Position numbers and translations under genes: made by a program. 11,042 nt of DNA, from positions 1-11,042 of the forward strand of contig SOKM01000297.1 in the NCBI GenBank assembly GCA_004375785.1, given 5' to 3'. Each line of letters starts with the position of its first letter. Within the stretch, counting starts at the first letter, position 1. Below the pieces are notes generated by a model. It was not told where the DNA came from. It saw nothing but the letters and a program-made list of their open reading frames with translations, and searched no databases. Positions 1-5,865 of the stretch are shown piece by piece. This DNA is from Candidatus Cloacimonadota bacterium. Lineage in GTDB: Bacteria; Hydrothermota; E44-bin80.

Positions 1-105
1 AATATATTATGTATTTTGTCAACAACATTCTATGACCTTTATGCCCGCAATGACATCCTTTTTCTCAGTTAACTCCTTCAGATAATGCTTTTATATAAAA
101 TAAAT

Positions 106-129
106 CTTTGTGTCTTTGTGTCTTCGTGG
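106..129. repeat. Three tandem 8-bp units (CTTTGTGT-like)
   Basis: CTTTGTGT (106-113) is repeated exactly at 114-121 and followed by a variant CTTCGTGG (122-129). On the minus strand this reads as a run of CACGAAG/ACACAAAG words. From memory, similar CACGAAGACAC-type runs are scattered between genes in many environmental bacterial genomes, and their function is unknown. It lies just upstream of the promoter for the first gene, within the non-coding stretch 1-172. Apart from the edge signal at 17-22, nothing else recognisable lies in that stretch. Confidence 0.6.
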
Positions 130-139
130 CAAAATTTGC

Positions 140-168
140 TTGACTTTTAGGAAAAAATATTTTACTCT
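140..168 (+). promoter_or_regulatory. Candidate promoter for the 173-5705 operon
   Basis: A TTGACT -35 box (140-145) is followed after 17 bp by a weak TACTCT -10 (163-168). The expected transcription start is about seven bases later, at the ATGATG of the first gene, and no Shine-Dalgarno sequence lies between. The mRNA may therefore be leaderless. The words CTTGACTTTTAGG here and CTTGACTTATAGG upstream of the gene at 9526 match at 12 of 13 positions, which supports a real shared element. The -10 box is poor, so the exact start is uncertain. Confidence 0.45.
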
Positions 169-172
169 TTAA

Positions 173-2182
173 ATGATGAAAGAAATTGAAAAGATAAAAA
201 AACTTCATAAAATATCAACAGTTTTACTTTCCGAAAAGAAACGGGAAAAGGTCTTAAATGCAATAGTAAGAAATGCAGCTGAGTTCTTTTCTGCTGATGC
301 CTGTTCCATCCTTCTCTTCGATGAAAAGAAGGAATTCCTTCGAATTGCCCATTCATACAATCTATCAAAAGAATATGTTAAAGTGGTAAAGGTTCGTTAT
401 GATGAGGGTGTCGCAGGGGAGGTAGCAAGTTCTCAAAAACCCGTAATTATCCCAGATGTTGTGAAACTTTTCAAATCTACGGGAGATAACTTTTCTGTAA
501 TGTGGTTTAACAAGGAAGGTCTTATTTCCTGTGTAGATGCCCCTGTTGTCTTGGGAAAAACCTCCATAGGATGCCTGAATCTCTATTACAGAAGACGATA
601 TACATTTAGAGAAAGAGACCTTGATTCATTAAGAATTTTCTGTGATTTCTCTGCCATTGCTATCCATAATGCCAATCTCATTAAAAAGATTCAGAGTCAG
701 CTCAAGGAGAGGTCAGCGCTTGAACACATAGGAATTGCCCTTACCTCCACACTCAAACTTTCCGATGTTCTTATGACATTTATTTCAACAGCAGCAGATT
801 TAACCAATACTGAGATGGGAAGTATTATTCTTGTTGATGAAAATGAAAAGAGAATACAGAAGGCTTACAATTATTATAAAAAGAAAAGGAAACTCGAATC
901 TTACGAAAGTACAGCAAGGCTTGATAGAGGAGTTTCAGGAAAGGTTCTTTTAAAAAAGAGGCCTGTTGCCATTCGAGACCTGAGTAAAGAAAATGATGTA
1001 AATCCAACTGCTCTGAAGAAGAGAAGAAGGGCGGTACTTGCTGTTCCTGTAATGATGAAGAAAAAAATAATTGCAATTCTCTATGTGGATTCTTCAAAAC
1101 CCAGAAGTTTTTCAAATAGCGAAATATCACAGGTCACATTTCTTGCGAACCAGGCAGCAGTAGCAATAGAGAATGCAAGGTTATACACGCAGGTAGAACA
1201 AAAAATTAGAGACCTTTCCATCTCATATAAAATCAGCCAGACGCTTATTTCAACACTCGACCTTGAAACTCTTCTTTCAAACATCCTTGAGGAATTAAAG
1301 AAAACGTTTGGGTATCTTAATCTTGCAATACTTCTGATAGATAGAAAAACAAATAAACTTCTTTTTAAGGCTGCTACGGGTTATCCGGAAAAAATAAAAA
1401 AGATGCAGTTAAAGATAGGGAAGGATGGAATTACTGGATATGTGGCAGCAACCGGTGAAACATATTATACACCGGATGTTTCTAAGGAGAAACGTTATAT
1501 AAAGGGTATACATTCCGTTAAATCAGAGGTCTCTATTCCCCTTAAGATCGGGACACGGACAATAGGTGTGCTTGATGTAGAAAGTAAGGAATACAATGCA
1601 TTCGATGAATGGGAAATAAAACTTCTATCTGCAATAGCAGCACAGATAGCAAACGCCATAGAGAAATCAAGGCTTTTTGAAGAGACAAAAATACTTTCCT
1701 TGACAGACCCCCTTACAGAACTTCCGAATAGAAGACATTTTGATATAATGATAGACGCAGAATTAAAAAGATCCGAGCGTTACAACCGTCCGCTTAGTCT
1801 ACTTCTTATGGACCTCGATAATTTCAAAAAATATAACGATATGAATGGCCATATTGCGGGTGACAAAGTGCTCATTGAATATGCTAAATTGATGAACTCC
1901 AGTATTCGAGATATAGACTTTATCTGCAGGTATGGGGGAGACGAATTCGTCGTTGTACTTCCTGAAACAGATGAATCATTTGCAAAAGCAGTGGCTGAGA
2001 GAATAAGGAGGAAGGTTTATAAAACGAGTGAAAAATACGGAATTACTTTAAGCATTGGTGTTGCTTCTTATCCATTAGATGGTGAAGATAAAACAAGTCT
2101 TGTAATGGCATCGGATAAAGCCTGTTACATTGCCAAAGAGGAGGGTGGAAATTGTGTGAGATGTCTGCTGGACAAAAAATGA
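173..2182 (+). CDS. Triple-GAF diguanylate cyclase (GGDEF)
   Basis: This 669-residue soluble protein should condense two GTP into cyclic di-GMP under control of bound ligands or partners. Three GAF-like modules are visible at about residues 5-170, 178-340 and 348-500, joined by helical linkers. A GGDEF domain follows at about 505-665. It starts with DPLTELPNRR (512-521) and carries a metal-site aspartate in MDLDNFKKYND (D547) and an intact GGDEF at 588-592. RDID (579-582) stands at the usual inhibitory-site position five residues upstream, so product feedback is expected. There is no signal peptide or membrane segment, so it is cytoplasmic. A TAA stop lies directly before the ATG, so the frame cannot extend upstream; ATG 176 is an alternative start. 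There is no Shine-Dalgarno sequence. The GAF ligands cannot be told from sequence. It is the first gene of the operon and overlaps the next by four bases. Confidence 0.95.
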   Translation: MMKEIEKIKKLHKISTVLLSEKKREKVLNAIVRNAAEFFSADACSILLFDEKKEFLRIAHSYNLSKEYVKVVKVRYDEGVAGEVASSQKPVIIPDVVKLFKSTGDNFSVMWFNKEGLISCVDAPVVLGKTSIGCLNLYYRRRYTFRERDLDSLRIFCDFSAIAIHNANLIKKIQSQLKERSALEHIGIALTSTLKLSDVLMTFISTAADLTNTEMGSIILVDENEKRIQKAYNYYKKKRKLESYESTARLDRGVSGKVLLKKRPVAIRDLSKENDVNPTALKKRRRAVLAVPVMMKKKIIAILYVDSSKPRSFSNSEISQVTFLANQAAVAIENARLYTQVEQKIRDLSISYKISQTLISTLDLETLLSNILEELKKTFGYLNLAILLIDRKTNKLLFKAATGYPEKIKKMQLKIGKDGITGYVAATGETYYTPDVSKEKRYIKGIHSVKSEVSIPLKIGTRTIGVLDVESKEYNAFDEWEIKLLSAIAAQIANAIEKSRLFEETKILSLTDPLTELPNRRHFDIMIDAELKRSERYNRPLSLLLMDLDNFKKYNDMNGHIAGDKVLIEYAKLMNSSIRDIDFICRYGGDEFVVVLPETDESFAKAVAERIRRKVYKTSEKYGITLSIGVASYPLDGEDKTSLVMASDKACYIAKEEGGNCVRCLLDKK

Positions 2183-2607
2183 AAATTAGAAGACTAACAC
2201 TTCTCGATTATGAGAAGATGGCTGAAATATGGAAGCGTTCAGGCCTTCCTTTTAAGCCGAAAGGAAGAGATAGCAAAGCATCAATAAAAAAGCAGATTAA
2301 AGAAACACCCGACCTTATTCTTGGTGCTGAAGAGAACGATGAACTCGTAGGTGTAATCGTTGCCTCAACAGAAGGAAGAAAAGGATGGCTCAATCGCATC
2401 GCAGTGGTTCCAGAGAAAAGGGGGAAAGGGATTGCAAAAGCACTGATCCGGAAAGCAGAGGAAGCCTTACGAGAAAGGGAAATAAAGATAATAGGACTTT
2501 TAATACATAAAAGTAACTCCACTTCGATAAAACTTGCAAAATCTCTTGGCTATATACCCGCTCCAGAAATTTTATATTTAACAAAAAGAGAAAGCGATGA
2601 TGTATAA
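2179..2607 (+). CDS. GNAT-family N-acetyltransferase
   Basis: A 142-residue protein of the GNAT fold, which moves an acetyl group from acetyl-CoA to an amine. The family's opening pattern is seen as MKIRRLTLLDYEKMAEIW. The acetyl-CoA pyrophosphate loop is VVPEKRGKGIAKAL (R81, G84, A86), and the late motif has N113 followed by AKSLGY at 120-125. The size is normal for a single-domain member. Start choice: ATG 2179 overlaps the cyclase stop as ATGA, implying coupled translation, and it fits the family N-terminus. TTG 2152 and ATG 2161 are in frame and follow a GAGGAGGGTGG run at 2138-2148. That run also encodes the conserved KEEGGN end of the GGDEF domain, so it need not be a ribosome site. The substrate could be a protein N-terminus or a small molecule; sequence does not decide. 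It is 12 bp from the permease gene. Confidence 0.88.
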   Translation: MKIRRLTLLDYEKMAEIWKRSGLPFKPKGRDSKASIKKQIKETPDLILGAEENDELVGVIVASTEGRKGWLNRIAVVPEKRGKGIAKALIRKAEEALREREIKIIGLLIHKSNSTSIKLAKSLGYIPAPEILYLTKRESDDV

Positions 2608-2619
2608 GAGAAAAAAGAG

Positions 2620-3939
2620 ATGATAAGTAGATACTTCCATTTTGAAGAAATGGGAACCAACATAAGAACAGAGATAATTGCTGGTTTTACAACCTTTATG
2701 GCTATGGCATACATTATTTTTGTTCAGCCAGCAGTGCTCCAGGTTGCAGGTATGGATTTCGATGCCGTTTTTGTAGCAACCTGCCTTGCATCATTCATAG
2801 CTACGCTCATTATGGGGCTCTATGCAAATTATCCAATTGCACTTGCCCCGGGAATGGGTGAGAATTTTTTCTTTGTTTATACGGTCGTTTTAACAATGGG
2901 GCTAACCTGGCAGGCAGCACTTGGAGCTGTCCTCATCTCTGGTGTAGTCTTTGTAATCCTCACGTTCCTGAGAATAAGGGAGATGATTATCAATGCCATC
3001 CCTGCATCACTAAAGCATGGTATTGCGGGAGGTATCGGACTTTTCATCGCTTTTATAGGTTTTATCCAAGCTGGGATAATCATCAAAAGCCCTGGGGGCA
3101 TTGTCTCTCTTGGAAACCTGCACTCACCTCCTGTTATTCTTGCCGTTATTGGCATCTTCATTATTGCCATCCTCTTAACAAGAAAAATCAAAGGTGGCAT
3201 ACTTATCGGTATAGTTGCTACGGCACTAATAGGTATCCCTATGGGGATTATCAAATTCCAGGGTATTGCAAGCCTTCCACCATCCATTGCACCAACATTC
3301 TTCAAACTGGATTTAGTGAGCACGTTTAAACTCGGCGGCATAACAGTCATTTTAATTTTTCTCTTTATGGATATGTTTGATACTATTGGAACGCTTGTTG
3401 GCGTTGGAACAGCTACTGGTTTTATAAAGGATGGAAAATTACCGCGAGCGAACAAGGCTTTGCTGGCAGATGCAACAGGAACCGTCTTCGGTGCTGTCTT
3501 CGGAACGTCCACTGTAACAAGTTACATAGAAAGCACAACAGGTGTTTCTGCTGGTGGCAGAACGGGTTTTACCAGTGTTGTCACCGCACTTCTTTTCCTC
3601 GTAAGCCTCTTCTTTGCACCTATTATAAGAATGATCGGCGGCGGTTTTGAAGTTAGCCCGAATGTCTTTCTCTACCCTGTAACAGCACCTGCCTTGATAA
3701 TCGTTGGAAGTTTGATGATGAAGACTATTGTCAGAATAGACTGGAAAGACCCTTCTGAATACATCCCTGCATTTCTCACAATTATAGGAATGCCCCTCAC
3801 ATACAGTATAGCAGATGGCCTTGCATTTGGTTTCATCTCATACCCAATTATAAAACTCATCAGCGGTAAAGGAAAAGAGGTGAGCTGGCTCTGTTATCTG
3901 CTCGCTCTACTGTTTATTCTCAGATACATCTTCCTCTAA
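2620..3939 (+). CDS. NCS2 purine permease (AzgA/GhxP-like)
   Basis: A 439-residue inner-membrane transporter made largely of hydrophobic segments, about 12-14 spans. It most likely imports hypoxanthine, guanine or adenine with protons. Family signatures are clear: TTFMAMAYIIFVQPAVL near the N-terminus, APGMGENFF (76-84), FMDMFDTIGTLVGV (249-262) and GTSTVTSYIES (295-305), followed by TTGVSAGGRTG. The last two lie in the substrate-binding region in the AzgA-type subgroup, as opposed to the uracil/xanthine subgroup. The length matches the family. The start ATG follows a purine-rich AAGAGAAAAAAGAG run. It is the third gene of the operon. Purine uptake could feed GTP for the upstream cyclase, but that link is only inference. 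Which purine it prefers cannot be read from sequence. Confidence 0.95.
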   Translation: MISRYFHFEEMGTNIRTEIIAGFTTFMAMAYIIFVQPAVLQVAGMDFDAVFVATCLASFIATLIMGLYANYPIALAPGMGENFFFVYTVVLTMGLTWQAALGAVLISGVVFVILTFLRIREMIINAIPASLKHGIAGGIGLFIAFIGFIQAGIIIKSPGGIVSLGNLHSPPVILAVIGIFIIAILLTRKIKGGILIGIVATALIGIPMGIIKFQGIASLPPSIAPTFFKLDLVSTFKLGGITVILIFLFMDMFDTIGTLVGVGTATGFIKDGKLPRANKALLADATGTVFGAVFGTSTVTSYIESTTGVSAGGRTGFTSVVTALLFLVSLFFAPIIRMIGGGFEVSPNVFLYPVTAPALIIVGSLMMKTIVRIDWKDPSEYIPAFLTIIGMPLTYSIADGLAFGFISYPIIKLISGKGKEVSWLCYLLALLFILRYIFL

Positions 3940-3956
3940 AAAAGTGCACAAGGCAC

Positions 3957-4880
3957 ATGTTAAGTAAAGAAGTTCTTATGGAGTGCAACGACGGTGTCGT
4001 TGCAAAAGGGCAAAATCACCGATTTTGCACTCCAAAAAATAATACTCCAAAAAATAATAGAAGAAGAGTAAAGGGTAATGTCTGTATCCAAACAGTAATT
4101 CTGTCACTTTTATGCTTCAGCTTTAGCTTCTCTTATAGCAATGAGATACAAAGGTTTGCGGATAACCTTTTCAAGGAAGGTGATTACCTTAGGGCAATTG
4201 GAGAATATCAAAGAATATCTTTCTTTTCAAGTGATAGCGATTCTGTTGATTTTTCTCAATTCAGAATTGCAGAATGCTACAGAAAACTCAATGATTTTAC
4301 CAAAGCAAAAAATATATATGATAACCTTTTTCTAAAGGGTGTAAGTAACCCCGAACTTGAGAGCCGTTTAGTTATTACCTCTTCCATATGCGCAATAAAT
4401 ATGGGGGCATTGGAATCTGCACGTTTAACCCTGCTGGAATTGGAAAACAAAGGGGTATCAACCGATTCAATCTATTACCTGCTTGGAATAACCTATCTTA
4501 AAGAGAGAAGATGGGAAAATACAGAGGCGGAATTCAATAAGATTACAACTTCAACGCTAAAGGGACACGCTAATCAAATGTTAAAGGAAATTTCTACTCA
4601 AGATTTCAAGTCGCCCAAAGTTGCATTACTTCTTTCAACTTTTATCCCGGGTGCAGGACAGCTCTATGCCTCAAGACCCATTAAAGGCATCATTTCTTTC
4701 TCTTTGAACCTTTCACTCGGTTATCTAACATATAAGGCTGGAAGGGAAGATAGAAAATTGGATGCGTTCCTGCTCGTCTATTTTGGTCTTCAGAGATTCT
4801 ACTTTGGAAATCTTGAACAGGCAAGAAAATACTCAACCGAACACAATCAGAATCTCCTTGACAATATCCAGATAGAATAG
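3957..4880 (+). CDS. TPR protein with C-terminal membrane domain
   Basis: The frame encodes up to 307 residues. A hydrophobic, signal-like stretch lies at about 43-60. Helical repeats of TPR type follow at about 64-200, for example FKEGDYLRAIGEYQR and FRIAECYRKLNDFTKAKNIY. The C-terminal domain (about 221-290) opens with STFIPGAGQLYASR and ends near FYFGNLEQARKY. That PGxGQxY-to-GNxxxA layout recurs in TPR membrane proteins of environmental bacteria, of unknown role. The N-terminus is suspect: residues 8-34 are encoded by a palindromic repeat and a 15-bp tandem duplication. The only ATG codons in frame are 3957 and 3978, 36 or more residues before the hydrophobic stretch. An ATG at 4078 after AAAGGG is one base out of frame; see findings. 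It ends 12 bp before the HExxH gene, so the two are probably co-expressed. The coding call is firm; the start and function are not. Confidence 0.78.
   Translation: MLSKEVLMECNDGVVAKGQNHRFCTPKNNTPKNNRRRVKGNVCIQTVILSLLCFSFSFSYSNEIQRFADNLFKEGDYLRAIGEYQRISFFSSDSDSVDFSQFRIAECYRKLNDFTKAKNIYDNLFLKGVSNPELESRLVITSSICAINMGALESARLTLLELENKGVSTDSIYYLLGITYLKERRWENTEAEFNKITTSTLKGHANQMLKEISTQDFKSPKVALLLSTFIPGAGQLYASRPIKGIISFSLNLSLGYLTYKAGREDRKLDAFLLVYFGLQRFYFGNLEQARKYSTEHNQNLLDNIQIE
3980..4033. repeat. REP/BIME-like inverted doublet with GGAG heads
   Basis: Two 24-nt units lie in opposite orientation around the spacer AAAAGG (4004-4009). Unit 1 is 3980-4003 on the plus strand. Unit 2 is 4010-4033, read on the minus strand. 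Both start GGAGTGCAA, share C and GGTG in the middle, and end TTGC. Each folds as an 8-bp hairpin with a 3-nt loop (3985-3992 with 3996-4003; 4010-4017 with 4021-4028). The six differences between the units are three compensated base pairs, CGA/TCG against AAT/ATT. The outer GGAGT/ACTCC ends also pair, giving a possible three-way junction. The loop regions CGGTG (3992-3996) and CACCG (4017-4021) are complementary. A GGAG or GTAG tetranucleotide before a hairpin is typical of REP elements mobilised by RAYT (Y1) transposases. No transposase is in this window. Confidence 0.75.
4029..4058. repeat. Perfect 15-bp tandem duplication
   Basis: ACTCCAAAAAATAAT occurs at 4029-4043 and again, exactly, at 4044-4058. 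The first ACTCC is the right end of the REP-like doublet, so the duplicated unit is the element's last five bases plus ten flanking bases. In the frame of the TPR gene it reads TPKNN twice. Replication slippage or an imprecise repeat insertion or excision could have made it. Confidence 0.85.
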
Positions 4881-4892
4881 GAGTGGGGAGAT

Positions 4893-5705
4893 ATGATTAT
4901 ACTATACTACATACTTAACGCTCTTTCAAACACCTTTAAAACCACCTTACTCTTCCTCCCTATAATTGTATCCTGTATCGTGATTGAAATGCTCTCAGGC
5001 TTTGCCAATAGAAGATTTGGCAGAAGGTTTGGATGGTGTGGAGTCCTTCCCTTGGCTATTATAGGAACACCTATCCATGAATTGAGTCATGCAATTATCG
5101 CAATATTAACCGGGCACAGGATACAGGAACTGGCTCTTTTTAGGCCAAATTTTCTTACGGGTGAGCTTGGGCACATAAAACATTCCTGGAATGAAAGAAA
5201 CCCCATTCAGAAATATATAGGGAATCCGTTAATTGCAATTGCACCTTTCTTTGGCGGTTCACTGGTTCTTTTCCTTCTTACAAAACTTCTTATGCCACAA
5301 CTTATTCAAGGTAACACATTGCCCATCCTTTCCACTGACATACTTAAAGATTACTCACAATTCAAGACATATCTCAACACGCTTTTAATAAGAACAGCTT
5401 TTATGTTGAAAATATTTTTTAACTGGAGAAATCTTTTAAGCATCAGATTCTATATCTATGTAATATTCGCTTTCGGGGTAAGCCTTCATCTTACTCCCTC
5501 AAGACAGGATTTTGTTCACTTCTGGTCCTCTCTATTCGGGCTTTTCTTTATCATATTTCTACTGAACCTTATATTCCCCAATCTTGTTCTCTTTCTTGAA
5601 CTTCACTTTCTCCCTTACCTGTTAAAACTCCACCCCCTTCTTTCCCTTGCTGCCTTCTTCAGCTTCATAAGCGTTCTTTTTGCAGTAGTTCTTTTCTTTA
5701 TTTGA
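4893..5705 (+). CDS. Membrane protein with HExxH metalloprotease motif (M50-like)
   Basis: A 270-residue multispanning membrane protein. Hydrophobic segments lie at about 15-37, 50-73, 110-133, 165-176, 183-200, 210-236 and 245-270. The segment at 50-73 contains PIHELSHAIIA, so H62, E63 and H66 form an HExxH zinc site inside or beside the membrane, as in site-2-type (M50) proteases. Further GHIKH (93-97) and NPLIAIAPFFGG (111-122) follow. They may supply more ligands or mimic the NP-and-GG region of M50 enzymes, but no classical NPDG motif is present. The assignment to peptidase is therefore tentative, and the substrate is unknown. The start ATG is preceded by AGGAG (4879-4883), which overlaps the stop of the TPR gene and predicts coupled translation. 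The TPR membrane protein next door is the obvious candidate partner. Confidence 0.8.
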   Translation: MIILYYILNALSNTFKTTLLFLPIIVSCIVIEMLSGFANRRFGRRFGWCGVLPLAIIGTPIHELSHAIIAILTGHRIQELALFRPNFLTGELGHIKHSWNERNPIQKYIGNPLIAIAPFFGGSLVLFLLTKLLMPQLIQGNTLPILSTDILKDYSQFKTYLNTLLIRTAFMLKIFFNWRNLLSIRFYIYVIFAFGVSLHLTPSRQDFVHFWSSLFGLFFIIFLLNLIFPNLVLFLELHFLPYLLKLHPLLSLAAFFSFISVLFAVVLFFI

Positions 5706-5741
5706 CACTCTCTTCCAATCCCTGTTAATTCTGTTTTTTCC

Positions 5742-5770
5742 TTGACTATGAGTGCTCTTTGTAGTATATG
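5742..5770 (+). promoter_or_regulatory. Candidate sigma-70-type promoter for the antiporter
   Basis: TTGACT (5742-5747), a 17-bp spacer and TATATG (5765-5770) make a reasonable promoter in the 160-bp gap after the metalloprotease gene. Transcription would start near 5777, giving a leader of about 90 nt before the antiporter ATG. This suggests the antiporter has its own promoter and is not simply the last gene of the upstream operon. I see no convincing terminator hairpin in the gap, so read-through is possible. Confidence 0.5.
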
Positions 5771-5791
5771 TCTTCAAATGTAATAGACTAC

Positions 5792-5823
5792 TACCTTCCT
5801 AAAATGACAATACGATGAAGGTA
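5792..5823 (+). promoter_or_regulatory. Leader stem covering a Shine-Dalgarno-like sequence
   Basis: TACCTTC (5792-5798) pairs perfectly with GAAGGTA (5817-5823) across an 18-nt loop. The right arm contains GAAGG, nine bases before an ATG at 5831 that opens an eight-codon frame (MDVIFNRA, stop 5855-5857). That frame ends beside the GAAAG (5856-5860) preceding the antiporter start. A leader-peptide or attenuation role is possible but unproven; an inverted-repeat operator is the alternative. Confidence 0.25.
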
Positions 5824-5865
5824 ATAAAAAATGGATGTTATTTTTAATAGAGCCTGAAAGACTTA

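Noticed and set aside
2877..3512. Minus-strand open frame of 211 codons inside the permease gene
   Set aside because: The same effect: it mirrors the codon pattern of the permease and shows no domain of its own.
3944..3956. GTGC/GCAC hairpin after the permease as a terminator
   Set aside because: The stem is only 4 bp and no T-run follows it.
4084..4096. Programmed -1 frameshift joining ATG 4078 to the TPR frame
   Set aside because: TCC AAA CAG is not a slippery heptamer, and re-pairing one base back would be poor. A plain one-base indel explains the frame change better.
5778..5783. ATG followed directly by TAA at the predicted antiporter transcription start, a start-stop element
   Set aside because: It is only six bases, its place depends on an approximate promoter call, and nothing else supports it.
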